A stretch of 64,000 bases of DNA, from assembly GCA_013399115.1 (NCBI GenBank), contig VXAA01002963.1:449643-513642 (forward strand). Reading direction: 5' to 3'. This document shows, piece after piece, positions 34,416-48,404 of this stretch. Each line of letters opens with the position of its first letter. Positions within the stretch are counted from its first letter, which is position 1. The notes under the pieces were generated by a model. It saw only the letters and a program-made list of their open reading frames with translations. It was not told the DNA's origin and did not search any database. Source of the stretch: Anseranas semipalmata. Its lineage: Eukaryota > Chordata > Aves > Anseriformes > Anseranatidae. A program made the position numbers and the translations under genes.

Positions 34416-34700
34416 TACTCCTGAATGTAAATGTTCTTAGTTTCTTCTATAGTGAACACTGATGCATTTAATTCATTTAAACTCTGAAGTAATCCTTTCC
34501 TTTTTTATCATGATCAGCAAGTGGCCCTGCAGACTGTTTAAAAAAATATTTTTAATAGTTTTGTTGACCTTATAGCATTTTTACATTTAAACCTCCAGAA
34601 TTTATGGTTGTATTTTCCTTGTTTGGATATGACTTCAGGTTTTTGAAGGACACCCTCATGCTGTACAAAGCAGTGCTTTTCTGTTAACTGAGATACTCAA

Positions 34701-37258
34701 CTGGAATTCTTACAAAAACTGGTCTTGCACAGAAAGCAAAAGGAAGAAGCAGTGTTGGCTTTTTCCTCCATTTCTGATATTTGAAAGTGGTTAAAATCAG
34801 CGTGTGGGAATGTAGGAGACCTGGTCTTCATTTCTTCATTTTCCTAAAATAATTCAAGCCTACCTCCATACCCTAATCAACAGGCAGATAGACTATGTTT
34901 GGACAATAACTGCTTTCCTCCCTTCTTGTTGAAGGTATTCCTTTTCTCACAACTTTTGTAAAATATTGTCTAGGTGGCAAAACATTTGTTTTGGAATGGA
35001 AGTCTCATGTTAGGTCTCATGACCTGTGACTTTTTCTGTTTCATGTTATATGGCCACTGGTTAACACACATAAATAATTTTTAGTATAGAGAGAGGACTC
35101 AATTGTCCCCATTACATGGTGCATGTGTGTTAAGCTGTAGAGCCATACTATTCTTATAGCTCAAAAAATCAATGTAAAGTAGAACTTCAGCAAAAAATAA
35201 AGTATTTTTACATTTTCCAAGTTCAAAAGACCCTGTAATTTGGTGTTTAAGGAACACATTGGGAGGTACAGAATCAAACTCACCGTGGTCACAATCAGAA
35301 TTGAGTCACGGTCTCCCAGCTTGTGACTGTATAGTGTAGAGTCATCAGACAGAGATACTAATGTCATCTTTTACCCAAACACCCACATTTTGAGAGAAAG
35401 AAGTTAAACCTGAGTCCTCTGAAAGAGTTTAAATGTCAGCCTTCAGAAGAGTGTCCAGGGTCTAAGACTGCAGCAGGGTCTGGCCAGCTTTGGTGCACTG
35501 TCTCTTGGGCTTTGGGAACCACCTCTGAGGTACTACGGGGGGAACTGGATCTCTCATTCAAAAGTGCAAATTCTGTTATGTGAGTGACTTCGAATTTGGG
35601 CTAAAGGGCTGAATCAACGAGGAGATTTATATAACTAACTGCTACTTTGGCACCTAAATCTAGTGTTTGTGTATCACTGAGACTCTCAAAACTCCCCCTT
35701 AATTGCTGCTGACCATTTTAACTCATCATTACTTTCAGGATTTATATCACCTAACTTTCAACATTTGCAATGTAGATATTTACATCTGAGTTAGTCATCT
35801 CTAGTGCCTCTTGTGCTCCATGGAAAAAAGAAGGGAGTTTCTAACGAATGATTCATCTGACTCACTTCAGAGGCCTACAGAACATCCCATGGACTATAGA
35901 GTGAACCCTTGGTGACAAGCTCAGGCGAACATAACTGGATGCCTCAAGTTTCAGAATACTTAAAATTTAAGCACAGAAATTTTCAGGTCCTGCTAGTCCT
36001 AGATCTAGTGAATTTCAGTATAAAAAGTTCCTGTGGCTTTAATCTCAAATCTGAGAATTTAGTGTTGAATTTATCCCAGCTCATAACTTGTCTATTATTT
36101 CTTTCTCTTAGGTATAAAAAGATGCTGAATATTCTTCTAAAAGGTTGTGGAATACACTGACTTCAGTCTCAACTGCAGCAAAACAAAAGGGACCTAGTGT
36201 CCTAAAAACTAGTCAGAAATTGGACTTTACAACACTACTGTATGCAGATGAGAATTTACAGAAGGTAAAGGAATAACGTGAGTGGTTGAAGTGATCTGTA
36301 GTGCAAAAAAGAGTTGCATGATGAAGCCTGTGCCTAAGTGAATGATTAGATAGGATGCAATATTTCATTTGTATATTATCATTAAAGACTGATAGAAATA
36401 TTAAGAACCTTTAGTTATAAAGTTAAGAAGCTGTGTTTTGATGACCACTGGAAACCACTGGAAACTTAAATTGGCTTCAACCAAAAAAAGCTTAGAGCTA
36501 TGCCATTTGTCAAGCTATAGGTTTAACAGATTTTTTTGGACTTGAATGAATAGACTGGAATTACAACTAAAGTGTTGGCACACCCAGAACCAACAGAAGG
36601 AATTCTCTGAAAACTTGCCATCTTAACTGGTGGAAACCTGAGTACTAATTCATCCTGGTCTTAAACTACGTGGAAAATGTCTTTATTCTCCTGTATCTGT
36701 AAGCTAGTTGTGAGAAATATAGATCCTTTTAATACTAAATTGGCTTTCCTTTCTGAGCTATCTTTTGAAGTGGCTGTTCCAAATGACTTTTATCTTTGTT
36801 ACACTTCACAAGCTTGAACAAGACAATGGCTAGCAGCTAGTGGCATATTCACTATAGAAGGGAAAGATTCCCAAAAGAATTGTGTGAGAACAAAGGTTGT
36901 TGTGCTTTATTTATTTGTTATTTCTCCTAATTCTTCATTGAGGGAGGAATTAATGTATTTTTTAACATAAATGCTATTAATTGTATGTATCTACAGCTCT
37001 CTCTAGTGACAAAAACTTCATAAAAACTGTAGCTCAAAACATTTAGTAGCAGTATGTTATTCTTTAAGTAATGCAAATTATTTGATTTTCTCATTTTAAT
37101 TCACTTAATTTCACAAATCTACATAGCTATGACCAAACGATGCTTTACTGACTCATTACATTCTCAGTACTCCCAGTGATGTCAACAAATTGCAACTGAG
37201 CAAAAATGGAAAGATTTGCTCTTTAATCGGTAAATATTGCTGGTTTTATAACTCATGG
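34701..37258. other. non-coding spacer between CR1 elements
   Basis: No gene seen. At 35,440-35,780 there is a moderately complex segment with GCACCTAAATCTAG-like motifs that might belong to an old dispersed repeat, but I cannot name a family. A small pyrimidine-tract acceptor-like site (TTTCTTTCTCTTAG at about 36,098-36,111) has no convincing exon after it. The tandem ACCACTGGAA pair near 36,440 is a trivial duplication. Confidence 0.45.
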
Positions 37259-37509
37259 TGGTCTACAGCTTCCTCACGAGGGGGAGCGGAGGGACAGGCG
37301 ATGATCTCTTCTCCCTGGTGACCAGCGATAGGACCCAAGGGAACGGCCTGAAGCTGTGTCAGGGGAGGGTTAGGCTAGGTATCAGGAAAAGGTTCTTCAC
37401 CAAGAGGGTGGTCAGGCACTGGAACAGGCTCCCCAGGGAAATGGCCACAGCACCAAGCCTGACAGAGTTCAAGAAGCGTTTGGACAACGCTCTCAGACAC
37501 ATGGTCTGA
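37259..37509 (+). pseudogene. CR1 ORF2 C-terminal tail
   Basis: This is the terminal ~83 codons of CR1 ORF2, downstream of the reverse transcriptase domain, ending at TGA (37,507-37,509). The ATG upstream (37,255) falls in flanking DNA, so it is not a real start. The frame has no internal stop, which fits a fairly recent insertion. With no catalytic domain it has no function of its own. Confidence 0.88.
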
Positions 37510-37579
37510 TTTTGGGTTGCCCTTTAGGGACCTAGGAGTTGGACTTGATGATCCTTGTGGGTCCCTTCCAACTTGGGAT

Positions 37580-37603
37580 ATTCTATGATTCTATGATTCT
37601 ATG
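37580..37603 (+). repeat. CR1 terminal octamer repeat, three ATTCTATG units
   Basis: Three perfect head-to-tail ATTCTATG copies form the 3' end of the CR1. CR1 elements end in such short octamer repeats instead of poly-A, which also fixes the orientation and the exact 3' boundary. Confidence 0.92.
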
Positions 37604-39468
37604 GCCATAGTACAATATTTCTTCTCCCACAAGCAATCATCCACAAGGTCTGGTCCTTGCCTACAGCACATGCTCAGCATCTCACGACAGGGGTGTATAT
37701 CCTGTTTTATAAGGCTCTGGAACCTGGAAGAGGCACCGATCTTTGCAAGAGCAGAAGAATTCTGTGAAGTAGGATTCTGCATGGCCTGAAAACTACTGTT
37801 TACAGTGGCATTAGCTAATTCTTTTGTTAGTGAGAATATTTAACCTGAGCAGAGTCACAGACTGAGCTTTATTTCTTCATACCCTGACAGAAAGCTAATC
37901 AATGCAACCTCTGAAGCACTTAACCAAAACTCTAAAGTACTTGGCAGCGCTGTTGGCTTTTATAAAACTTCTCTACACAGCTCAGCATAAATATACGTTC
38001 CTTTCATATCAATCCTTGCCAGCAATGTGAGTATCCCTCCAGAAGAGTTGGCCAAACTGTCAAACTTCAAATGTGTTGGGGGTGGATCATTGCATCCCTG
38101 AGCTGTGGATATTGCACAGCTTTTACATGGATGTGTCAGTGCTACCCCTATTTAGATTCATTTGCTTTAGGGTGCTTTTCTTTCTTTGCTCCAAGACAAA
38201 ACAGCATGCAAACTGCTGAAGCTCCCATGCCTTTTGACCTTGCCAAGCTTTGTTAGAGCATCTTATCTTTACACAATACCCACAAGCATGCATAGGACAC
38301 TAGAATCAGTGTACCAGAAACTCAGTGTAGTCTTGAGTCACAGCACCATAGGCTAAGAAGATGTGACATATATTTCCATATCAAAACAAGAAAAACCTTT
38401 TTTTCCCCTCTTCACCGATGCATAACATCCCAAAAGGCAAGAATGGCCTTCAGCTAACACAGATCAATTTTCTTTCAGCTTCAATCACCATTTAATTACT
38501 GTTGACTTCTTTAACCTTTTTCTCTTCCTTTATGGATTAGATTCCTTTATACTCTATTGCCATTTACTTTCTCTGTGACATAATCAAACTTAAAATGGTA
38601 TGATAAAATTTCACATTTTTCTTTTTCCTTCCTGCTTCAAAACTTCATTTTACTTCAAAAAAACAAATCATTTCTTGAGGAGAAAAATATTTTTAAAGAA
38701 TTGTCTTTTAACTTTATCTTTCTCCACTATCTAGACATCATTTGCTTTAAGCAAGTAATTGCTCAGATGACTGGACGGCATGCTGGATAAAAGTACTAGC
38801 TTTTCACCTCTTAGTGTTTCAGGAGAAAAACACCCACATGGCAATACATTTTTTGATGCAATGAGTTTTGTTGACTCAGCTTCCTCTTCAACAGATATTC
38901 CACATGTCACTAACTGAGCCAGACAAAAAATAGTACATTTAGCACTTTTTATCAGAATAAAAGCCATTGCTCAGTAGACACAGAAAATGGATGTTTTCTC
39001 TGCTAATGGCTGTAAAACAAGCAGAACACTGGGCAGGGATCCTCCCAGCAAAAACAGATCATTCATTCTTTGTCATGTTCCTTCTGCAGATCTACATAGG
39101 CCTGTACCAGTGGGCATGAACTGGTATAATTCAGGACAGAACAAGGCCCCCTACATCCTTCAGATCAATCTCTTTTAAATCCCTGTAGCTGGACATGGAA
39201 TGAAGATAGGCTGCTTTCTAGCACCTAAAATTTTGCATTAGAACTCTTAGAACTGCAGATGTACCCACCTCTTGATGGAGTTGCAAATACCTAACAACAC
39301 CTTTACAGTGCAGCGGTAGGACCAGGGAGTTAGGAAGTAAGCTGGGGAGCAGACTGATTTTTGGTTTGTATATTTTTAGGGCCCCGAGGAAGAGTGCGGC
39401 TTTGAGTACTAACAACTACAGTGTAACTGCCTGTGAATCCATTACCATGGATCTCCTTTTGAGATCTT

Positions 39469-39488
39469 GTTTTGTTTTGTTTTGTTTT
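39469..39488. repeat. (TTTTG)n microsatellite
   Basis: Four TTTTG units, directly visible. Confidence 0.8.
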
Positions 39489-42400
39489 CAAAACGTTTGT
39501 CCTTGAACTTCTATTTAACCTGGAGCAATTTAGTTCCAAGAACTACAGAACGGAAGATTTTAGAGAAGTGAGGATGCTCTGAGGTATGTGGTATTATTGG
39601 CAGTAACTTTGATTCTTATGCATCCTTTAAACATCACAATTAATAGAGCTAAAAATAGCTTTATCTCATGCGATCTTAGCTCTGATGTCCGTTCAAGCTA
39701 TTTTGTTGTTTTTGCTACATATCTTGTGTGGGTTGTTATATATATTTGTGTCTCCTTCTTATACATCCAACCAGTAAGAATGAGATCAGTTCTTGAGGGC
39801 AAAACAAGATATAAAAAAGTATTGATTCTTATTTATGTGATACTACATAATACTTATTTTTGGTTAATTAATTCTTATTTTATGTTAATGACATTACTGC
39901 ATAGCAGTAGGTAGATATTAATTCACTGGATAAACATTTTATTTTTGATTCGGTTACAGTAAAGTAACATAAATGAAGAAGATACTTTTAAATGAATTTT
40001 ACTAAAGGCAGAGTGTGGAGAATAATAATAAAACACATCAAATACAGATGAGAAAACAAAAAAATATAATCCTTTTGGGTCATCTAGTCTCTTCTTTCAG
40101 CCAGCACAAGCTCATTTTTTGTTGGTGTGTGTTTCTGCTCTCTGTATACTCCTGTACTGTACACTTAAATATGCACATATGTATTTATAGCAGATGATGT
40201 AGCTTTCACATCTCTACTTTAGAGTGAGAATGAGCTTACTCTGAAGCACAGTGACCTACCTGCTTTAATGATTGGTAATTGTGACCTATCTGGTTTTAAT
40301 TATCTGAAAACACTATGCATGACCTATGACATCTTATATCAAGAGCATCATTTTCAAATCTACATGTCTATGAACATTCAACACTAAGACAAAATGTACA
40401 TATCTGAGTTTAAGAACATCAGTAAAAAGATCTGGCTGTAATGCATGTAGACATGAGAGAATGGCCTTTAAAAAAAAGCCATCAGTTTCAGCTAAAACAG
40501 TTGGAATGTGTTGCATTGGCTTATAAAATTTAAACCTTTCTGCAGTGAGTCATTTATTTATATAACTCGGTCATATTGTCTATAACTGTAAAAAGCCTAG
40601 TAAATCAGACCTTCTGCCATTCAATTTCATTCCATCTTCTCATACACATCTTAGGACAAACAGGAAGGGACATCTATTGTTTACATATTTTAGAAATAAT
40701 TTTAGCTTCTTAGTTTAGCATTGGAAAATGTTAAATAAATTGCTCTCAGACCTGAAGGATTTTATCCTCAGAATGTCAATAAGTATATAGTACTCTTATG
40801 TGCTATAATACCTGCTTGGAATCAGTAAGCAATTACTCTAAATTCTGGACTATCTACAAGTTTTTTTAGGGATTTTGTGTAAATTAACAGGTTATCTTGA
40901 CATTTCAGCTAAAATGCCTTTAACTATTGTTTAAAACAATTTTATTCAAAAAAAAATATGTGTGAAGTCTACCAAACCGAACATTTTAAAAGCAACTACA
41001 ATTAATCAAAGCTCAAAATTTTAGGAAAAAATCAAGAATGAGCTAAAGGAAATGACTGGATCTTCCTGTGTTTATATAGCTCATAAAATGAGCAAAAGTT
41101 CAAAAAAACATGACTCATTTAAAAGATCAGTACAAAGTCTAATAGTGCCAATTAAGTCTCAGCATGATGCATTCAGTCCTCTGATATAGACCAGGCAGTT
41201 ATTGCACCGTAATTGGACATTAAATGTAATTTATGTCACAGCTATTAATACTTACAATGTAAATGATCTGAAAGGATTTTATCTTATGTTTGCAATATTT
41301 ATTTCTTATTTTTAAATGCCACTTTACCCAAGCGGGGCCTGAACATCCCACATGAATCTGAAATCTAACCTTTTACAGCCCTGGAGTAAGATAAAATGTA
41401 AGTATGATTTTATAGATGAAGATTCAAGGGATAAAATTGTCAACGGGACAAAGGAACAAATTCTGAGGCATCACAGTGCATTTTTCACCATTCTTTTTAT
41501 AGAAGGAATCATATCCAGAAAAGACTCCAGTACGTAAGGGGCTGCCACTAGAAAGTGACAGTGACTATTCCTTGGAAAGAGAGAATTTGCTGTGCATTTG
41601 TGACATTCCTGACATTGTGCTTGTTCGCCCTTGCCATGACTACACAATGCTTCACATTTCCCGGTCTTTATGCTTTACACTAGGGTAGGTCAGAAGAAGG
41701 AGGCAGCATCCTCCATTCAACCCTGGGCCATGTCTTTCTTCAAAGTTGGTAAAAAGTGATAGCAACACTGGTATGGAGGAAATCTGGGGCTGCCCTACGG
41801 ATCTAAACCAAAGTGAATTCACAGCAACTTCACAGCAAGCACCTTTTAATTCTGCATGTAAACTATGCTTACCTGAACTTTCCAAAAGAGCAATGGAGAG
41901 TCATAATGAATCTTGACTTTTGTCACTGCCTGCTTCATTGGTTATGTACCTTTCTGCTTATTAACTCTACTATTTTGTGTATTAGTCCATTAAAAAAAAT
42001 GTTGGTGTTCTCAGTTCAGTCCAGATAGCTCAGGGAAAACTAAACCCAGGATATGAAGCAAGTGAAGAGGCAAAAGGGAAGGTCAGCTTATAACTTCATC
42101 TAGTCAATCACTGAAGTCGTCGTTTATCATTAATTTTTATTTGGAACTTGAAATTTGCATTACTGTTGTCTCCTCTTCACAGTTAAAACTCAGTTATTGT
42201 ATTATTAGACCGTTTCTTTTTCCTGATCACCAACATAATGATTTAAATTGAAGAAGGACTGGTATTAGTCAAATCAGTTACCTAGTAATTCCCAACAGAA
42301 AGAATTAAAAAAATAAAAGTTGCTTGACAGAACTCAAAATTAAGGGTGAAAAGATGTGTGGAAAAATTCCTTTTAACACTTGATTATCAAGATGGCAGAG

Positions 42401-45400
42401 ATCATTAAGAAAAGACAATATTGTTTATGAATACCATATATTTCAAAACTATTGTTGACTTCTAAGGTACAAGAAAATATTCTTGTCCTATGGATATCAC
42501 GGTTTAGTAAGTATTAGCAAACGAAGACTAATAAACATTTTGCCAAAATATAAACCCAGTAGGTTGCTGTTAGTACTGATTCTTATGACCCAGGTTTTTA
42601 CCTGTCCAGAAGTACTGTTCTTCTGCCTTCATGTCACTGAGCTTTTTCTTTCTCCTATTAGACTCTTTATACTCTTAGAAAATACTTAGGGATTCTGAGT
42701 ATGTCCTACAGCAGAACAGTCACTGACAAATAGTCAGATGTTCATATTATGTGATCTCTAGCTCTTTTGCATCATCTGTATCAGATATGATCTTATTTTG
42801 CAGATTTCTGCAGTCTTTTCTAATGCTACCTCTTTCTAACCACTCCTTGAGCTTTTCAAGCAATCAAATATGCAATCAAAATATCTTTGTTTTCTATGTT
42901 GTGCTTGATAATACAAATATTCATGCAGTTGCCTGGAGTTCCTTTGTTTTAGAGAAACAAGACTAAGGAAAACAATCATACTTCCATGAACCCATCCACC
43001 TGTCTCCTTTTCTGAGGCATTGGTGCACACAAAGACACAAGTACCTTTGTACACCTCTGTTCCATAGATCTCACTGGAAGCCATCTTCATATCTCATTTA
43101 TAGAATATCATACACTCCAGTTGGGGATACTATGCCTATTTTAGCTATTGACTAGGTTACACAATGTATAGAAGAAGCAGTGTATAAAAGTGTTTTCCTT
43201 GTGAGTGGGAGCTTCAGGTAACAACACCTGACAGACCTCTTTTGATAGTACATACTAATTGAGTTGAAAAGCAGCACATTAGTCATGAACAAAGAAGTAG
43301 CAGATCTCCACTCAAAGAAAGAGATTGAGGGGGTGGGAGAACAGGGTGAACAGAAGGGAGAAAATACAAAAAGACACCTGTTCTCATTAATTCAATGACT
43401 AGTGTCAGCACAGTCCTATTACAAGGAAGAATAAAAACCATAATGGACATGCCTCAAACTAAATTCACCATGGAAAAAAGAGAGGAAATAATGCCATTCT
43501 GGTTGATGTAGCGTAAGGTTTGGAAAGTTGGTGCACTCACAAATGAGAACTGATATACTGTACTGAGCATGAAAGCTAAGATGTGTAATTGGAAATGCTC
43601 ACATTGCCAAGTTCATGCTTTGTATGGAATCTGTTTTCAGCAGTCGCTAAAGATCAAATGCTTTTAAATACGGGGTCATACACTGAGATTCTCTCAGAAC
43701 AGAAAATTAAACAGCGATTTTCTTTGTCTGTTCACCATGCACATAAGTTAGATATCTTCCTTGGTCATGCAGGAAACTTCCATATCTACATATCGTAAAG
43801 CAGTACAACTACAGTGTGCTAATGGACAGCACATTGGATGGAAGTCCATAGCTATTTTATTAATGGATTACTCCTATGAGAGCTTACAAACACTCACTTT
43901 TTTCTTTAGACTTTTAGGGATGTGACTCACAAAAGGAGAATATAAGCAAAGCAAAACAAAAGAAAGCAAAATATTAGAATAATAAATCTCTTAACCACAT
44001 ATAGAATAAGTATTACAGGTACCCTTTTGTAAGTGAAAAAAAGATAGCTTATCCATAGGCTGTCAAGAAAAATACATCGTCTGTGTAAATGAAGACAGAA
44101 AGTATTGTCCTGTAAATCCAAATTTGACTTTGGATTCTGCTTGAGTTTCTGCTTGAGCTGAGTAGGAAGGAACAAATTACAAAATACAAAGACCTCGGTA
44201 CTCAAGTATCCACATGAGATTTCAGAAGGCTCAGCTAGAAGTACTACATTAAACCTTTCATGGTCTCCATTCGGCACTCCGAGAGCCTTCCCATCATCTG
44301 TCAAAACAGAGCTGCTGCATGTCACACAGAAGAAATAGTGTATAGTTTTTAATATGACAAAGATATATTGCTCAACCCAAATAGAAAGATGGTAGTTTAT
44401 TTTGTTTTCATGTTATTTAAGGCTAGATGAAAAAAGGATAATATTTTCAGCTGGACTTCAAAAGCATGCCAGAAAAATATGGCATGAACTGCTTTTTGCA
44501 AGATTAGCATGGATGAGTGTTTATATGTAATCTGTCATTTACTTGTACAAACCCATATTTAGCATGCAAATAGATACTTGTCACTGGGCTCTATTTCTGT
44601 AGCTGGTCAAACCAAAACCCTGATGTGCATTGTGTCGAACATTGGTGCCCAAAAATCTGCATTCAAATTCTGTAGCTCAAACCTATTTCTAAATAAAAGT
44701 GGTACAGTTTTCCAAGAAGGTCACTCCCAGTAAAGTTGTGGTTGTGCTGGGATCAAGTGGAATACTTATTTTATAATTTAGCATTTTTTTTTTTCCTCTC
44801 TCTGGCTTCATTCGTATTCTCTTCCTGGACTGATTCTCATAATTAAAAAGATTTCTTCTTTTTCTAAAGAGATTTAATCACTACTTTAACTGAACATCAG
44901 CAGAACTAAGCATGGTTCAACAGGATGTGCCAAGTTCAACCAACAGGGAACCAGTATGGAACATACGTTTCTTCAAATGGGAGGAATCTCTGTTTTCCTT
45001 TCTTATAACAACTCTCTTCCTCTAACAACTTTGTTAACTGTTATTCTGTTTTGATATTGTACTTTCTTTGCAAGTATTGCCTATTACTTTTAAACGTCAT
45101 TTAAATGTGTTGCATATACCAGAATGTTACATTGATCCATAAGGATGCACATGACTTTCAGGGACAATTTAATAGCACAGAATCTGGCAGATTTGATTCC
45201 TTGGAGTTCCCAGCTCACCACTATGTGATGCAATTCATCTCACAAGACCCTGGAGGTTTAACAGCCATGTAAGTCTACGCTAGGCATCATCCCTACCTCT
45301 GAAGTCAGTGAAGAGGGCATGAAAAAGAGCAATCATCCCATCTTCCTATAAACATGAAAATAGTTGGGATGATGATCTTCCATGGGTGCACACTATGCTA

Positions 45401-47357
45401 AGCTGATTATAGTGATTTTTTTAATGACGTAGCTTTTAGATGTTTAAAGTCAGGTTAGAATAAACACATCAACAAAACTATCTACATGTTAAAAATGGAG
45501 TTTGGATAGTTCAGGGTTAGGCGCTCTGCATCTGAAGAGTTGCAATCACATCACACAAAGTAGCTGCAATTTTGAACTGCAATTTTCAAATGACTGTATT
45601 TGGCACAGGGAAGCTGCATTCTTCACCTGACTTCTTCCTCAATCATTTGTTTCCGACTAATTAAATAACATTAATACATAAAGAAAGCTACTGAAATGTA
45701 AAAATTATCTGGAGGTACTATCCCCTGTTGGGCATCCCCTGACCTAAGTGTTAGCTCTGGTACCTCTGCAGCTGAGAGCTGAGCACTTACGCAGAATCAG
45801 TGATGGAGTGTCAGCAAGGCAGGAAGGTGAAGGAGATCTTCAGGGTCCCCACTTGCCTTATTCAAGGGCAAAACATATGAATGAGCTGTAGGCATGCCAG
45901 TGCTGATGAACTTAATATATCGCCTGCCTGCCTGTGGGAAGCAGCCAGTGCCAGTAACAAGAGCTTGGGGAATCCTCACTGTGGGGAAGTAAGACAGAAA
46001 GGGAGCATGACCAAATAAAAAGGATGTTGGTTCTGGGTTAGAGGAAGATGCTAAACAATCAGGGTCTAACCCACTGATTAAAACACCTTGTCTCTGTGGC
46101 TGTTGAGGGCTGAGATCTTTTGTCACCGGGAGGACTCAGCCCTCCAGCAGAGGTGGGACTGGTTGAAATGTGCAGGGAGGCTGCAGCCGCCCCTGCCCAG
46201 AGTGCCTGGCTCTGCCCACCAGCTCCCTGCGTGGGAGAGCTGCAGGCTGCTTTACCTCATCTGCCACCCCTGGCATGCCTGCCCTCGTTCAATTTGATCG
46301 GATGACTGTTTGCAAGGTTAGGAAAGATAAATTTTCTGAAGCTGCTTTTAATGTAACTTTTCCTAATGCAAGGGAATGCCAGGGACCCTGCTTAACACAG
46401 TGCAGCTAAAAGGCCTGTTTAATTTTTGGCTATTATCTTAAAGGGCTCAATTCTGCAGTACTATGTAAAATAGAATTACAGCTATCTGGAAGTACAGCTG
46501 TCTTTATCTGCCTTCAGTAGCACTTATAAGCAACTTATTGCCTCATTACCAAACCTGCAGCCAGAGATTTATTTGCACAGGGACAGCATGATCATGCCCA
46601 ATGTCAGGTGAAGGACATTTGCTTTCATTATTTTTCCCTTGTCTCTTGTATTATTCACATATTTCTTCTTCTTTAATGTCTCTCCTCTTGATTATTAATG
46701 TATGAAGAATGCTGGCTGTACAGTTCAGAACATGACAACACCTGAGAAACCCCAAAGAAGCCAAGCATTGCTATGTGTTATTTATAGGATTTCAGGTTTC
46801 TCTGTATTTCCTTCAATTTCTAGGATTTTATAATTAAAGAAAGACTACTAACTCAGATTCAGATGGTGAAGGAAGCTCCATAACTCTACTTTTGACCTAT
46901 TTATGCCAGAATGTCTCTTTAATCACTAAAACATTCAAGATGTAGGGGGTCAGAGGCTTCAGGTATTAATGCACAAAGTCATGGGAGAGAGCTGAATAAT
47001 TTATTAATTGCTTTTGTGCATCACGCCTAAGGCTTTTTGGGGAGAGAGGTAAACTATTTGATAAATTAAAACAGTGTATCTGAGTCATTTAAACTTGGTT
47101 TAAAAATGAAAGGGCAAAAAGACAAGTGATTCCTTCTGTGATTTTAATGCTTGTGAATTTGAACTGGTGCTTTGAATTCACCAATAGCACAGATTCCCTG
47201 TTTTAGCTGTTGTCCAACATTAGCATCATACCTCACGACTGGAGTGAAAATAGCACCATGAAATAATCTACAGAGGACTAATACTCAGGACAACAGGACT
47301 GTCTTCACCACTTACGCAACATACTTTAGCTTAAGTAAGTCACACTCTGGATCTCCA

Positions 47358-47381
47358 TTTTTTGTTTGTTTGTTTTTGTTT
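47358..47381. repeat. (GTTT)n simple repeat
   Basis: Imperfect GTTT units, directly visible. A short T run follows. Confidence 0.7.
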
Positions 47382-48391
47382 AAGGCATTTTTTTTTAGTT
47401 CAGATATGGAGGAGAGGGGACGTAAATTACTTGTCTTACCATTGGAAAGTGTTCTGAAATCTTTAGGTGAATAATACTACATGGGCACCATTTAACCTCA
47501 GTTAGGACAGCCAGACAAAATGCTCCACTTCTCACAAGACCTTTGAGGGTCTTCCAGCTGCACAAATGCTCATGGCTCTTAGCCCTTGGCCAAGAATAAT
47601 GACCTCTGGAGTGTTGTCAATGAGCTGCAGAGTCATTTGGAAGGGTTTTCCCACAGGCTTTTCCCCACTGTCTGGACCTGGTTGGCCTCCGAAGGCCATT
47701 ATGGGAGAGACCTGCTCCTTACTAGCTGCTGGAAAAGACCAGAGCAGCTGAGAGACTGCAATTGCAGCTCATTGTCTGACTATATCCTTGCATTTAGTGA
47801 CTGCAAAAGAGATTGACTTAGAGAATGCCTGCAATCACTTAATAATTGTGTTTACTAAGAAAATGTGTTCAACTTTTTACTATTTCATAGATGTCTAAAG
47901 CTACTTTTTTGAAAATGTACTTACCATTTTTATTTTAGACACTGCCATCAAAAATAGATAGAAGAATGTAAAATGTATATACAGGGCTGTGACTGCTGAA
48001 CAATTTGTTTAAGTTAGAGAAACTCTATATTTTATAGTTGTACAAATAACTCAGAATTGTTTGGATTATGAAACTAAAGATAACATGGAAGCTGTAAAAA
48101 GGCATTATGAAAGAAAGAGTGATTAAAAAAAATACTTCTCAGTAGTCTTCCATATGCCTTAAAAACAGAACTTGCCCCCACTAGTGTAAAATTGTGTCAG
48201 GTTTCATTTCTAGAGAGACTTTGGAATCTGTTTGCTCATCTTCTTATTTTTTCTTATAATGTTTTATGATTTTTCTTTTGCAGAAGAGTTAATTTATTAA
48301 ATATACTACAACAGCTTTTACTCCTGGTCAGAAATTGTGTACCAATAACTCACAATATTTACTTATTTTTCTACTATCCTGATTTTTTTTT

Positions 48392-48404
48392 GGGGGGGGG
48401 GGNN
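48392..48404. other. G homopolymer followed by a 2-N gap
   Basis: Eleven G follow a nine-base T run and lead into two undetermined bases (48,403-48,404). The true homopolymer length is uncertain. Confidence 0.9.

Larger units (their letters stand above)
32858..34700 (-). mobile_element. ancient CR1/L3-type LINE, main part (right of nested insertion)
   Basis: From about 33,230 the plus strand follows, in order, the reverse complement of an old amniote CR1. Blocks seen: TTTATATAATGGCATAGTGC near 33,394; CACCTTTACACCTAGATCTC near 33,511; TTATTGCCCAGTTGCTTAGT near 33,639; a TGTCATTAGCAAGCTTGACT block near 33,724; a GATCACCCTTATCTACACG block near 33,977; ATTCTCACAGGCCTGTAGTT near 34,113; and AAGTGGCCCTGCAGACTGTT near 34,519. 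In related elements these correspond to the RT coding region read antisense. No open frame survives. The stretch 32,858-33,230 is less clear and is included only by position; it contains a 20-base T run at 32,945-32,964. The right edge is approximate. Confidence 0.65.
37259..37603 (+). mobile_element. CR1 LINE 3' end, 5'-truncated, well preserved
   Basis: About 345 bp of a CR1 3' terminus in plus orientation. It holds the last part of ORF2 (frame open from 37,255 to the TGA at 37,507-37,509, with the conserved block RVVRHWNRLPREMATAPSLT in the variant KRVVRHWNRLPREMA), then a short 3' UTR containing GTTGGACTTGATGATCCTTG and GTGGGTCCCTTCCAACTTGG. It ends in three perfect ATTCTATG octamers (37,580-37,603), the characteristic CR1 tail. 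It differs from the 31.6-kb copy in its 3' UTR, so the two probably belong to different CR1 subfamilies. No clear target-site duplication is visible. Confidence 0.93.

Noticed and set aside
40063..40110. CR1-3'-end-like string (GGGTCATCTAGTC)
   Set aside because: The short match is not followed by further CR1 blocks in order.
43927..44325. 132-codon hydrophobic minus frame
   Set aside because: The hydrophobic tail comes from AT-rich codons (Phe, Leu, Ile). No family match and no supporting context.
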